A program made the position numbers and the translations under genes. Of a stretch of DNA of 64,000 nt, positions 15,266-24,118 are shown piece after piece. Source of the DNA: Pseudomonas sp. K2I15. GTDB taxonomy: Bacteria > Pseudomonadota > Gammaproteobacteria > Pseudomonadales > Pseudomonadaceae. The notes under the pieces are model-generated. The model was not told where the DNA came from. It saw only the letters and a list, made by a program, of their open reading frames with translations, and ran no database searches. The stretch's first letter is position 1; the number at the start of each line of letters is the position of its first letter. The stretch covers positions 1 through 64,000 of the forward strand of contig NZ_NIXO01000013.1 in the NCBI RefSeq assembly GCF_002204795.1, read 5' to 3'.

Positions 15266-17521
15266 ATGTACAAAGACCTGAAGTTCCCGGTTCTGATCGT
15301 ACACCGCGACATCAAGGCCGACACCGTTGCCGGCGACCGCGTCCGGGGCATCGCCCGGGAGCTGGAACAGGAGGGCTTCAGTATCTTTTCAGCGGTGGAC
15401 TACGCCGAGGGTCGCCTGGTGGCCTCGACCCATCACGGCCTGGCCTGCATGCTGATCGCCGCCGAGGGCGCCGGGGAAAATACTCATCTGCTGCAAAACA
15501 TGGTGGAGCTGATCCGCCTGGCGCGTGTGCGGGCGCCTAACCTGCCGATCTTCGCGCTGGGTGAGCAAGTCACCCTGGAAAACGCCCCGGCCGACGCCAT
15601 GAGCGAACTCAACCAACTGCGGGGCATTCTTTACCTGTTTGAAGACACCGTGCCGTTTCTCGCCCGGCAAGTTGCGCGTGCGGCCCGCACTTACCTGGAT
15701 GGCCTGTTGCCGCCATTTTTCAAGGCCCTGGTGCAGCACACGGCGGATTCCAATTATTCGTGGCACACGCCGGGCCATGGCGGTGGCGTGGCTTATCGCA
15801 AGAGCCCGGTGGGGCAGGCGTTTCATCAGTTCTTCGGGGAAAATACCCTGCGTTCGGACTTGTCGGTGTCGGTGCCGGAGCTGGGCTCGCTGCTGGATCA
15901 CACCGGCCCGCTGGCCGAAGCCGAGGCGCGGGCGGCACGCAATTTCGGGGCTGACCACACCTACTTCGTAATCAATGGCACATCCACCGCCAACAAGATC
16001 GTGTGGCACTCGATGGTTGGCCGTGACGACCTGGTGCTGGTGGACCGCAACTGCCACAAGTCAGTGTTGCATTCGATCATCATGACCGGCGCCATCCCGC
16101 TTTACCTGTGCCCGGAACGCAATGAACTGGGGATCATCGGGCCGATTCCCCTGAGCGAGTTCAGCCCCGAGTCGATCCGCGCCAAGATCGAAGCCAGCCC
16201 GCTGACGCGTGGCCGACCCGCCAAGGTCAAGCTGGCGGTCGTCACCAACTCCACCTACGACGGCCTGTGTTACAACGCCGAGCTGATCAAGCAGCAACTG
16301 GGCAATAGCGTCGAGGTGCTGCACTTTGACGAAGCCTGGTACGCCTACGCGGCGTTTCATGAGTTCTTCGCCGGCCGTTATGGCATGGGCACCTCACGCA
16401 CGTCGGACAGCCCGTTGGTGTTCACCACCCATTCCACCCATAAGTTGCTCGCCGCGTTCAGCCAGGCATCAATGATCCATGTGCAGGATGGCGGTGCGCG
16501 CAAGTTGGACCGTGACCGCTTCAACGAAGCGTTCATGATGCATATCTCCACCTCGCCGCAGTACAGCATCATCGCCTCCCTGGACGTGGCCTCCGCCATG
16601 ATGGAAGGCCCGGCGGGGCGTTCGTTGCTGCAAGAGATGTTTGACGAAGCCCTGAGCTTCCGTCGTGCCCTGGCGAACCTGCGCCAGCACATTGCCGCCG
16701 AAGACTGGTGGTTTTCCATCTGGCAGCCGCCGTCGGTGGCGGGCATTGACCGGGTGGTGACGGCAGACTGGCTGCTGCAACCCCAGGCCGACTGGCACGG
16801 TTTTGGCGATATCGCCGAAGACTACGTGCTGCTGGACCCGATCAAGGTGACCCTGGTGATGCCCGGTCTCAACGCCGGCGGGGCCTTGAGCGAGTGCGGA
16901 ATCCCCGCGGCGGTGGTCAGTAAATTCCTCTGGGAGCGTGGGCTGGTGGTGGAAAAGACCGGCTTGTATTCATTCCTCGTGCTGTTTTCCATGGGCATCA
17001 CCAAAGGCAAGTGGAGTACCCTGCTCACCGAATTACTGGAATTCAAGCGCAGTTATGACGCCAACGTGAGCCTCGCCAGCTGTTTGCCATCCGTGTTTCA
17101 GCAGGGCCCTGTAAGGTATCAGGGCTTGGGTTTGAAGGATTTATGCGACCAGTTGCACGGCTGTTACCGCAGCAATGCCACGGCCAAACACCTGAAACGG
17201 ATGTACACCGTATTGCCCGAAATCGCGATGAAACCGGCCGACGCCTATGACCTGTTGGTCAAGGGCGAAGTCGAGGCAGTGTCCATCGACGCTTTGCCAG
17301 GACGCATCGCGGCGGTCATGCTGGTGCCTTATCCACCGGGTATTCCGTTGATCATGCCGGGGGAGCGTTTCACCGAATCGACTCGCTCAATCATTGATTA
17401 CCTGGCGTTTGCCAGGACGTTCGATAGCAGTTTCCCGGGCTTTGTCGCCGATGTTCATGGACTGCAACACGAAGATGACGGCAATGGTCGTTGTTACACC
17501 GTCGACTGCATCAAGGGTTAA
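15266..17521 (+). CDS. ldcA: Lysine/arginine/ornithine decarboxylase (LdcA-like)
   Basis: A 751-aa PLP decarboxylase of the prokaryotic Orn/Lys/Arg family, the same length as P. aeruginosa LdcA as I recall it. The N-terminal wing (about 1-130) is CheY-like. The PLP core carries HTPGHGGG, GTSTANKIV, HFDEAW and the PLP-lysine STHKLLAAFSQASM (Lys393). The C-terminal domain follows residue 600. It decarboxylates lysine to cadaverine or arginine to agmatine; sequence reading alone does not decide which. The next gene, an acetyltransferase, starts four bases after the stop, so they form an operon. Confidence 0.87.
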   Translation: MYKDLKFPVLIVHRDIKADTVAGDRVRGIARELEQEGFSIFSAVDYAEGRLVASTHHGLACMLIAAEGAGENTHLLQNMVELIRLARVRAPNLPIFALGEQVTLENAPADAMSELNQLRGILYLFEDTVPFLARQVARAARTYLDGLLPPFFKALVQHTADSNYSWHTPGHGGGVAYRKSPVGQAFHQFFGENTLRSDLSVSVPELGSLLDHTGPLAEAEARAARNFGADHTYFVINGTSTANKIVWHSMVGRDDLVLVDRNCHKSVLHSIIMTGAIPLYLCPERNELGIIGPIPLSEFSPESIRAKIEASPLTRGRPAKVKLAVVTNSTYDGLCYNAELIKQQLGNSVEVLHFDEAWYAYAAFHEFFAGRYGMGTSRTSDSPLVFTTHSTHKLLAAFSQASMIHVQDGGARKLDRDRFNEAFMMHISTSPQYSIIASLDVASAMMEGPAGRSLLQEMFDEALSFRRALANLRQHIAAEDWWFSIWQPPSVAGIDRVVTADWLLQPQADWHGFGDIAEDYVLLDPIKVTLVMPGLNAGGALSECGIPAAVVSKFLWERGLVVEKTGLYSFLVLFSMGITKGKWSTLLTELLEFKRSYDANVSLASCLPSVFQQGPVRYQGLGLKDLCDQLHGCYRSNATAKHLKRMYTVLPEIAMKPADAYDLLVKGEVEAVSIDALPGRIAAVMLVPYPPGIPLIMPGERFTESTRSIIDYLAFARTFDSSFPGFVADVHGLQHEDDGNGRCYTVDCIKG

Positions 17522-17524
17522 GTA

Positions 17525-18112
17525 ATGTTTATGCAAGCTGTAATGAACCCCAAGTACCCAGGCCTCAGTGTCCGGGTGGCTGACGAAGGATTTGACGCCT
17601 ATGTGTGGGGGAACGACTTCAGCTTTGAAGTCAGCGCCTACGGCGTGCCGGAAATGGGCAAGCGCGTCGATCAGTGGACGGTGGAGCGCATCGTGCCTTA
17701 CCGCAAATGCTACGGCATCGACCCCGAAGAGTTCGCCAGCTTCCGTGACGCGGCCGACAGTGCGGTGTTCATGGCTTACCTGGATGACCGGCCCGTGGGG
17801 CACATCGTGGTCAGCACCAACTGGAACGGCTTTGCCCATGTCGATGAGCTGGCGGTGGTTTTGCCTGCGCGGCGCCACGGGGTGGCCAAGGCGTTGCTGG
17901 ACGTGGCGCAGTTCTGGAGCCGCAAGAAGAACCTGCCGGGGATGATGCTGGAAACCCAGAACAATAATCTGGGTGCCTGCCGGTTGTACGAGCGCAGCGG
18001 GTATGTGATGGGCGGGATCGACCACCTGCGCTATCGCGGGATCGATCCGCAGACGCGCGAAGTGGCGATTTTCTGGTATCGGTTGTTCAAATCGGAATTG
18101 GAGGCGGTCTGA
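17525..18112 (+). CDS. GNAT N-acetyltransferase, SatA-like
   Basis: A 195-aa GNAT protein with the acetyl-CoA loop VLPARRHGVAKALLDVA and the segment MLETQNNNLGACRLYERSGYVMGGIDHL. That segment resembles streptothricin/lysine acetyltransferases (SatA), in which LETQxNNxxAC is characteristic. It starts four bases after the decarboxylase stop and should be co-transcribed and co-translated. A diamine, lysine or beta-lysine-like amine is therefore a reasonable substrate. Family membership is firm; the substrate is inference. Confidence 0.8.
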   Translation: MFMQAVMNPKYPGLSVRVADEGFDAYVWGNDFSFEVSAYGVPEMGKRVDQWTVERIVPYRKCYGIDPEEFASFRDAADSAVFMAYLDDRPVGHIVVSTNWNGFAHVDELAVVLPARRHGVAKALLDVAQFWSRKKNLPGMMLETQNNNLGACRLYERSGYVMGGIDHLRYRGIDPQTREVAIFWYRLFKSELEAV

Positions 18113-18117
18113 GCCAA

Positions 18118-19011
18118 TCAGCTCGCCAGCAGGCTTTCGGCCTTCTCGGTGACAATCTCCAGCAACGCATTCAGGGCGGGCGACGCTTCGCTGTCCTTCA
18201 GGGTCAACGCATATAAGGTCACCAACATCGGTGGTGACAACGGGCAAGCGTCCAGCCCGGCTTCCCGCGCGCCGGTGGCGGTAAACGGGTCGACAATCGC
18301 CAAACCTTCCCCGGCTTCGACCATGCTGCGCATCATCTGGTACGTCTGCACCCGCGTCTGCACCACCGGCAGCGGGCGCAAGGCTTGCAGCTTGCTGTCC
18401 AGCAGGCGGCTCAGCGGGTCCTGGCCCTCAAGCCCGATCATCGACTGCCCGGCCAGCTCCTGTAGCGCAATGTACTTCTGCCGAGGCTTGAGCCAGCCGT
18501 GGGGCGCGAGCAATTGCAGTTTGCCGTGGGCCAATGGCGTGCTGTGGATCTGCGGGTGTTCCGGGTCGTGCAGGCTGAGGCCCAGGTCTGCTTCATGCAG
18601 CAGCAGGCTTTTGACGATGTCCCGGGTGGAATGGCTGGAGAGGTTGCACGGCGTGTCTTGAAAGCGCCGGCGCAGTACGGCGATCGCCTGGGGCAGCAGT
18701 TGATTGGCCAGCGGCGGTGTGCACAGTGCACGCAAGGGCGGAGCATGATGGTGCTTGAGGCTGCTGGCCAGGCGCTGCACCGGCTCAAGGGCGGCGTAGA
18801 GGCGGGCGATTTCGCCCTGCAGCTCCAGGGTCTCCCGGGTGGCCTGCAAGCGTCCACGCACACTGGCGAACAGCATGAAGCCCAATTGCAGCTCGGCATC
18901 CTTGAGGGTCGCGTCCACATCGGCCACAGGCAGTTGCAACCATTCGGCGGCGGTGCCGAGGTGTCCGGTCTGCAAAATCGCTTGAATGACTTCGATATGA
19001 CGTAAACGCAT
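18118..19011 (-). CDS. LysR-family transcriptional regulator
   Basis: A 297-aa LysR-type regulator. The N-terminal helix-turn-helix starts MRLRHIEVIQAILQTGHLGTAAEWLQLPVADVDATLKDAE. The usual SQPAxSR signature is degenerate, in the manner of ArgP/CysB-like outliers. An effector domain follows from about residue 90. It is convergent with the acetyltransferase, leaving five bases between the stops, and divergent from the pseudopilin gene. Its target cannot be told; the decarboxylase-acetyltransferase pair and its own flank are candidates. Confidence 0.8.
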   Translation of the reverse strand: MRLRHIEVIQAILQTGHLGTAAEWLQLPVADVDATLKDAELQLGFMLFASVRGRLQATRETLELQGEIARLYAALEPVQRLASSLKHHHAPPLRALCTPPLANQLLPQAIAVLRRRFQDTPCNLSSHSTRDIVKSLLLHEADLGLSLHDPEHPQIHSTPLAHGKLQLLAPHGWLKPRQKYIALQELAGQSMIGLEGQDPLSRLLDSKLQALRPLPVVQTRVQTYQMMRSMVEAGEGLAIVDPFTATGAREAGLDACPLSPPMLVTLYALTLKDSEASPALNALLEIVTEKAESLLAS

Positions 19012-19187
19012 GGCCGGAGTCTATGTTCAGTGCGACGTGGATTCAATGGCTTAGGCCAGGGCATGGAAAAAAGACCCGGCTCAGGAACGGTCCAACTAGA
19101 CTTGCACGATCAACACCCCTGGCGCCTGCAACCAACAGGTCACACAAAGGGCGTATCAACCAAGGGATTCATGGGGGAGCCTTATCG

Positions 19188-19613
19188 ATGCTCGGTAAAA
19201 CAGACACGCGCGGGTTTTCGTTGTGGGACCTGCTGGTGGTGGTGCTGGTGGTCGGCGTGCTGGCGATTGCGGTCGGGCCGAGGATATTTGGCGATGTGAC
19301 CCAATCGGAAATCGCCACGGCCAAGGTCCAGTTGAACGTGCTGGGCAAGGCGGTGGAGCAGTTTCATCAGGATGTGGGGCGTTATCCCACGGATGACGAG
19401 GGCTTGGCGGTGTTGATTACCCAGCCTGAGAACGAGGCGAAGTGGAAGGGGCCATATCTAAAGGACGATATCCTCACGGATCCTTGGGGTGTGGCGTATC
19501 AGTACCATTTCCCCGCTACGCAGCCGAACCCCCCCTTTGAGCTGTTTTCATTTGGCAAGGACCGGACGCTGGGTGGTGAAGGCGATAACGTGGATATTGC
19601 CTATGGTGAATAG
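19188..19613 (+). CDS. GspG-like type II secretion major pseudopilin (orphan)
   Basis: A 141-aa pseudopilin. The class III signal DTRGFSLWDLLVVV puts the prepilin-peptidase cut after Gly9, followed by a hydrophobic helix. The T2SS-G core is recognisable in AKVQLNVLGKAVEQFHQDVGRYPT, GPYLKDDILTDPWG and the calcium-loop end. Position +5 of the mature protein is Asp14, where nearly all pilins have Glu. The ATG at 19188 follows GGGGGAG; the open frame starts earlier but without signal features. No other gsp/xcp gene is in the window, so it is an orphan or belongs to a distant system. Confidence 0.8.
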   Translation: MLGKTDTRGFSLWDLLVVVLVVGVLAIAVGPRIFGDVTQSEIATAKVQLNVLGKAVEQFHQDVGRYPTDDEGLAVLITQPENEAKWKGPYLKDDILTDPWGVAYQYHFPATQPNPPFELFSFGKDRTLGGEGDNVDIAYGE

Positions 19614-19852
19614 AACCTTCGCCAACGCAGGCTTTGCACGGCGTGCCAGGAAATGGCTGTTGGCAGCAGTGGCGGTGGTGGCGCTTGGTGTCGTGGTCAA
19701 CTATTACGTGGAAACAGACCCGACAAACCTCGCGTTTCAGGCGTTTTTTCGAGCTTCAACCCGGGTGGGGTCGCTACATGAAATGGCCGCTGGGCCTGGG
19801 CCTGGTACTGATGGGATTTATAACCATGCTGATGGGCGTGAATGGCTGGTGA
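19603..19852 (+). pseudogene. Small two-TM protein gene with an apparent +1 frameshift
   Basis: An ATG at 19603 overlaps the pseudopilin end by 11 bases and encodes MVNRTFANAGF...WLLAAVAVVALGVVVNYYV, a clear transmembrane helix. At a run of six T (19744-19749) this frame turns into low-complexity sequence. The +1 frame continues with ELQPGWGRYMKWPLGLGLVLMGF, a second helix, and stops at 19852. With five T the two halves form one 82-aa protein with two membrane segments. It is either a disrupted gene, a sequencing error, or a site of slippage. Function unknown; overlap suggests a partner of the pseudopilin. Confidence 0.55.
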
Positions 19853-19948
19853 CACTGAAACCTGTGATCCGTCCCGGCCCAGTCACCATGCCATGTATGG
19901 CCAGGACTGAGCAGGTACGCATCCAAGACTTTGCGTTGCGGCGGGGTC

Positions 19949-20185
19949 TTATGAAGCGTGGGTCGTTGCGGATTCGCGGGTGATGATAGTGCCCGACTGA
20001 ATCAGCCTGAACTCATCGCCATCCAGTTTTTCTACGCGGTCGCCAATGGCCAGCTTGTAGGTGGTGGAGGGCGCCGAGCCAGCCATGCCGTCGAGGGGCG
20101 GGTTGGATTCCTGGAACTCATGCACGGAATAAACGCGACCTTCCGCGTCTCTGGCATGGAACTGTCCGACAAGTACTGCTGCCAT
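19949..20185 (-). CDS. Conserved-looking small hypothetical protein
   Basis: A 78-aa protein, MAAVLVGQFHARDAEGRVYSVHEFQ...YKLAIGDRVEKLDGDEFRLIQSGTIITRESA. I know no family function. It looks like a compact beta-rich domain: alternating polar and hydrophobic residues, no signal or membrane segment. I chose the ATG at 20185, ten bases after AGAGG; an upstream ATG at 20212 would add nine residues. It is convergent with the pseudopilin pair and divergent from the FMN-reductase unit. Confidence 0.6.
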   Translation of the reverse strand: MAAVLVGQFHARDAEGRVYSVHEFQESNPPLDGMAGSAPSTTYKLAIGDRVEKLDGDEFRLIQSGTIITRESATTHAS

Positions 20186-20258
20186 CTGTTTAGAACCTCT
20201 GGAGATAAACACTCGATTTGCGGTTCTGTAGACCGTAGGAGAGCGGGGTAGTTTACCT

Positions 20259-20417
20259 ATGGAAAAAAAATACTATTCGTTGACTTTTTCAGACATTACT
20301 TACAAGTCCATCTGCGGTGTGAGCGTCCCTGGGGATTGCAAAAACGCGCTGGTGATAGCGCCGCGCAGGCTCTATAACTACAAGCTCCTTAAGTCAGAAA
20401 CCGGGAAACCCCAATGA
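20259..20417 (+). CDS. 52-aa small ORF coupled to the FMN reductase gene
   Basis: An ATG at 20259 opens 52 codons (MEKKYYSLTF... ...KSETGKPQ) ending in TGA at 20415-20417, which overlaps the ATG of the next gene as ATGA. GGGGTA stands about eight bases before it and GGAGAG about fifteen. Its first 60 bases have only about 30% G+C, far below the neighbourhood. The exact stop-start overlap argues for a coupled leader or small protein; chance is not excluded. No known family is recognised. Confidence 0.45.
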   Translation: MEKKYYSLTFSDITYKSICGVSVPGDCKNALVIAPRRLYNYKLLKSETGKPQ

Positions 20418-20971
20418 GCAAGGTCTACACGATTGCCGTACTGGTCGGCAGCTTGAGAAAAGAGTCGATCAACCGCAAGGTCGCCCTGGCATTGGCCGAG
20501 TTGGCGCCTGCCAATCTCAAATTGAACATTGTTGAAATTGGCGATTTGCCGCTCTACAACGAGGACATCGACGGTGCTGCACCGCCGGCAGCCTACAGTA
20601 CTTTCCGCCAACACGTGCGTTCATCCGACGCGGTGCTGTTTGTGACCCCCGAATACAACCGCTCCGTGCCGGGCGTATTGAAGAACGCAATTGACGTCGG
20701 TTCGCGGCCTTATGGGCAAAGTGCCTGGAGTGGCAAGCCAGGCGCGGTGATCAGTGTGTCGCCTGGCGCCATCGGCGGTTTTGGGGCCAATCACCATTTG
20801 CGCCAGTCGCTGGTGTTCCTCGATGTGCCGTGCATGCAGCAACCGGAAGCCTACCTGGGCGGCGCGGGCAGTGTGTTCGACGAGTCGGGCAAGGTGTCGG
20901 AAAAGACCAAGCCGTTTTTGCAGGCGTTTATTGATGCCTACGGGAAGTGGGTGGAAAAACAGCACGCATAA
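20414..20971 (+). CDS. NADPH-dependent FMN reductase (flavodoxin-like quinone/chromate reductase)
   Basis: A 185-aa flavodoxin-fold reductase. The FMN phosphate loop is VGSLRKESINRK near residues 10-21. TPEYNRSVPGVLKNAIDVGSRPYG around 77-100 is characteristic of NAD(P)H:quinone / azo / chromate reductases. It is a cytosolic enzyme that reduces FMN, quinones or metals with two electrons. It starts inside the stop of a 52-codon ORF and is followed four bases after its stop by a strong hairpin. Confidence 0.87.
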   Translation: MSKVYTIAVLVGSLRKESINRKVALALAELAPANLKLNIVEIGDLPLYNEDIDGAAPPAAYSTFRQHVRSSDAVLFVTPEYNRSVPGVLKNAIDVGSRPYGQSAWSGKPGAVISVSPGAIGGFGANHHLRQSLVFLDVPCMQQPEAYLGGAGSVFDESGKVSEKTKPFLQAFIDAYGKWVEKQHA

Positions 20972-20974
20972 AAA

Positions 20975-21004
20975 CTGTAGGAGCGAGCTTGCTCGCTCCT
21001 ACAG
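20975..21004. terminator. Perfect hairpin between convergent FMN reductase and poxB
   Basis: Perfect 14-base arms CTGTAGGAGCGAGC and GCTCGCTCCTACAG enclose two bases. The sequence belongs to the GTAGGAGCGAGC palindrome class common between Pseudomonas genes and lies between two convergent stops, so it probably ends transcription from both sides. Confidence 0.75.
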
Positions 21005-21013
21005 TGAGTGGGG

Positions 21014-22738
21014 TTATCTGAGCCAGTTGGTTTTCGCCAACTCGATCACTTCATCGCCGCGCCCGCTCATCACTGCCTTGAGCATGTACAGGCTGAAGCC
21101 CTTGGCCTGTTCCAGCTTGATGCTCGGCGGCATGACCAGTTCCTGGGTGGCGGTGACCACGTCCACCAGCACCGGGCCGTCGTGGGCCAGCGCACGGCGC
21201 AGGGCCGATTCCAGGTCTTCAGACTGCTCGACGCGAATGCCGAGGATGCCCATGGCGTTGGACATGGCGGCAAAGTCCGGGTTTTTCAGCTCCGTGCCGG
21301 TGTCCAGGTAACCCGCAGCTTTCATTTCCATGGCGACAAAGCCCAGGGACGAGTTGTTGAACACCACGAGTTTCACCGGCAGATTCAACTGCGCCAGGGT
21401 AATGAAGTCGCCCATCAGCATGGTAAAGCCACCGTCGCCGGACATCGAAATCACCTGGCGGCCTGGAAATGCCGCTTGTGCGCCGATGGCCTGGGGCATC
21501 GCGTTAGCCATCGAGCCGTGGTTGAACGAACCGATCAACCGGCGCTTGCCATTCATTTTCAGGTAGCGCGCCGCCCATACGGTAGGCGAGCCCACGTCGG
21601 CGGTGAAGATGGCGTCGTCATCCGCCAGCTCACTGAGCAGGCGCGCGACGTATTGCGGGTGGATCGGCCGGCCCGCCTTTGACGGTTCTGCCAGGTCATC
21701 CAACCCTTGGCGCGCTTTTTCATAATGCTTGAGCGAGGTTTCCAGGAAGCTGCGATCGGTCTTGCGGGTCAGGCGCGGCAGCAGCGCCTGGATGGTCTCG
21801 CTGACGTCTGCAGCAATCCCCAGGTCGAGCGTGGCACGCCGGCCGAGTGCCTGCGGGTTGCGGTCGACCTGGATGATCTTCGCATCGGTGGGGTAGAACT
21901 GGCGATACGGGAAGTCGGTGCCGAGCATGATCAGCGTGTCGCAGTTGAGCATGGCGTGGTAGCCGGAGCTGAAACCGATCAGGCCGGTCATGCCGACGTC
22001 GAACGGGTTGTCCCACTCCACATGTTCCTTGCCGCGCAGGGCGTGAACCACCGGCGCACCGAGGGCATCGGCCAGGGCCACCACCTCATCGTGGGCGCCG
22101 GCGCAGCCACTGCCGCACAGCAGGGTGACTTTGCCGCTGTGTTCGAGGATATCGGTGAGGCGCTCCAGGTCCTGTTCCGCCGGCAGCGTGCGCGGGGCCA
22201 ACAGGGCCGGCCAAGGTTTGAACTTATCTTCCACTTCCAGCAGCGACACATCGCCCGGAATCACCACCACCGCCACACCGCGATTGAGGATCGCCGAGCG
22301 CATGGCACGGTGCAGCACGTGGGGCATCTGCTCAGGGTTGGTCACCAGCTCGATAAAGTGGCTGCATTCCTTGAACAGCTCCTGGGGATGGGTCTCCTGA
22401 AAGTAGTTCAGGCCGATCTCGGAGGAGGGGATCTGTGCGGCGATGGCCAGCACCGGCACATGGTTGCGATGGCAGTCGAACAGGCCGTTGATCAAGTGCA
22501 GGTTGCCGGGGCCGCAGCTGCCGGCACACACGGTCAGCTCGCCGGTGGCCGCGGCTTCGGCACCGGCGGCAAACGCGGCCACTTCTTCGTGGCGCACATG
22601 CATCCACTCGATGCTGTCCATGGTGCGCAGGGAGTCGGTCAGGCCGTTGAGGCTGTCGCCAGTCAGGCCCCAGATGCGCTTGATGCCCGCCTGTTCAAGG
22701 GTGGTCGCCAATTGCTGGGCCAGGGTGATTTTCGCCAT
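21014..22738 (-). CDS. poxB: Thiamine-diphosphate pyruvate oxidase/dehydrogenase (PoxB-like)
   Basis: A 574-aa ThDP enzyme close in size and motifs to E. coli PoxB (572). [13 protein letters not shown] carries the catalytic Glu, [16 protein letters not shown] follows, and the ThDP/Mg motif [15 protein letters not shown]...VFNN is near 425-460. The C-terminal tail could form the lipid-binding helix of PoxB. It decarboxylates pyruvate to acetate and CO2, passing electrons to the quinone pool. The ATG at 22738 has GGAG seven bases upstream; the frame's earlier ATG at 22750 lies before that site. It is transcribed in the same direction as the OYE gene. Confidence 0.85.
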   Translation of the reverse strand: MAKITLAQQLATTLEQAGIKRIWGLTGDSLNGLTDSLRTMDSIEWMHVRHEEVAAFAAGAEAAATGELTVCAGSCGPGNLHLINGLFDCHRNHVPVLAIAAQIPSSEIGLNYFQETHPQELFKECSHFIELVTNPEQMPHVLHRAMRSAILNRGVAVVVIPGDVSLLEVEDKFKPWPALLAPRTLPAEQDLERLTDILEHSGKVTLLCGSGCAGAHDEVVALADALGAPVVHALRGKEHVEWDNPFDVGMTGLIGFSSGYHAMLNCDTLIMLGTDFPYRQFYPTDAKIIQVDRNPQALGRRATLDLGIAADVSETIQALLPRLTRKTDRSFLETSLKHYEKARQGLDDLAEPSKAGRPIHPQYVARLLSELADDDAIFTADVGSPTVWAARYLKMNGKRRLIGSFNHGSMANAMPQAIGAQAAFPGRQVISMSGDGGFTMLMGDFITLAQLNLPVKLVVFNNSSLGFVAMEMKAAGYLDTGTELKNPDFAAMSNAMGILGIRVEQSEDLESALRRALAHDGPVLVDVVTATQELVMPPSIKLEQAKGFSLYMLKAVMSGRGDEVIELAKTNWLR

Positions 22739-22816
22739 GAATAACTCCAATCGTCAGTGAGTGTAAAAAGCTGCTGATCACTAGAGGACAGTTCCATGGC
22801 GTTGAATGCTCCCTGG

Positions 22817-24049
22817 TCAATGTGAAGAATTGGTCATCGCAGCTCGATATTGACGGGTGCGCCGGGCGATAAACAGTTGGTCCTTGATCAACGCCAGCAG
22901 CGGCGCCACCCCGGGTTTCGGTTGGCGGCCACGGCTCAGGCGGCGTAGCTGATACCGCACCACGGCCATACTCGCGAGGCTGGCCAGGGGTTTGCGCTTC
23001 CAGCGGATCGGCGGCAGTTGCGGGTTGAGGTCACGGCCTGCGCGCCATTGCTTGATCAGGTGCGGCTCCAGGGTCAGCGCGGTGGCGATCCCGGCCATGG
23101 CGATGCCGCTGTCCAGTACTTGCTGGACGATCGGCAGTCGCCGGATACCGCCGGTGACCATCACCGGCATGCTGGCGACTTTCGCCAGGTCGCTGGCCAT
23201 CTCGATGAAATAGGCTTCGCGGGCCAAGGTGCGCCCGTCGCGGGCTTCACCCTGCATGGCCGGCGCTTCGTAGCTGCCACCGGACAACTCCAGCAGGTCG
23301 ACGGCCAGCGGGTTGAGCAACTCGACCACGGCGCGGGCGTCGGCGGCGTCAAACCCGCCGCGCTGGAAGTCGGCAGAGTTGAGTTTCACGGCCACGCAAA
23401 AATTCGGGCTCACCACCGCCCGCACGGCCTTGATCACTTCCAGCAGCAGCCGCGCACGGTTTTCCACGACACCACCCCAGCGGTCCGTGCGCTGGTTGCT
23501 CAAGGGCGAGAGAAACTGGCTGAGCAGGTAGCCGTGGGCGGCATGAATCTGCGCCCCGCTAAAGCCGGCTTTTTCCGCCAGGCGCGCGCTGGTGGCGAAG
23601 CGTGTGATGACATCCTGGATATCGTCCTCGGTCATGGCCTTGGGCTGGGCGAACATCTTCGAAAAACCGCCAAGGTCGAGGGGTACCGCCGAAGGCGCCA
23701 GCGCCTGCTGGCCGAGGTTGGCCATGGTCTGGCGGCCCGGATGGTTGAGCTGCACCCAAAACTGCGCGCCCTTGGCCCGGCCAATCGTTGCCCACCGGCG
23801 AAACTTGTCCAGGTGGTGCTCGTCTTCCAGCACCACGCCGCCGGGGCCGGTCATGGCGCGGCGGTCGATCATCACGTTGCCGGTCAGGATCAGGCCGGGT
23901 TCGCCTTCGGCCCAGGCTTGATACAGGCGCATCAGGGCCTCGGAAGGCGCCTGGTTCACATCCGCCATGTTCTCCTCCATCGCCGCCTTGGCGATGCGGT
24001 TACCGATGACCTGGCCGTTGGGCAATTGCAACGCTTCGAAGGGCGACAT
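22817..24049 (-). CDS. Old Yellow Enzyme-family NADH:flavin oxidoreductase
   Basis: A 410-aa TIM-barrel flavoprotein. It has NRIAKAAMEENMAD at the start, QLNHPGRQ, HAAHGYLLSQFLSPLSNQRTDRWGG (active-site histidine pair) and VTGGIRR for FMN phosphate. This is the NADH-dependent subgroup (2,4-dienoyl-CoA reductase / YqjM-like) without the FeS and second flavin domains. It reduces activated C=C bonds of enals, enones, quinones or nitro compounds. It is divergent from a MerR regulator with a dyad operator between them, which suggests electrophile-induced detoxification. Confidence 0.87.
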   Translation of the reverse strand: MSPFEALQLPNGQVIGNRIAKAAMEENMADVNQAPSEALMRLYQAWAEGEPGLILTGNVMIDRRAMTGPGGVVLEDEHHLDKFRRWATIGRAKGAQFWVQLNHPGRQTMANLGQQALAPSAVPLDLGGFSKMFAQPKAMTEDDIQDVITRFATSARLAEKAGFSGAQIHAAHGYLLSQFLSPLSNQRTDRWGGVVENRARLLLEVIKAVRAVVSPNFCVAVKLNSADFQRGGFDAADARAVVELLNPLAVDLLELSGGSYEAPAMQGEARDGRTLAREAYFIEMASDLAKVASMPVMVTGGIRRLPIVQQVLDSGIAMAGIATALTLEPHLIKQWRAGRDLNPQLPPIRWKRKPLASLASMAVVRYQLRRLSRGRQPKPGVAPLLALIKDQLFIARRTRQYRAAMTNSSH

Positions 24050-24084
24050 GCTTGACTCCTCACAATGGGAGCGCTCAGGCTAAG

Positions 24085-24102
24085 CTTAAAGGTAACTTTA
24101 AG
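24085..24102. promoter_or_regulatory. MerR-type operator dyad, OYE/merR divergent promoter
   Basis: A perfect inverted repeat CTTAAAG / CTTTAAG with a GTAA spacer sits in the 69-base gap between the divergent OYE and MerR starts. Size, spacing and position fit a MerR-family operator spanning a promoter with an extended spacer. Confidence 0.7.
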
Positions 24103-24118
24103 GTCAATGGGGTTGGCT

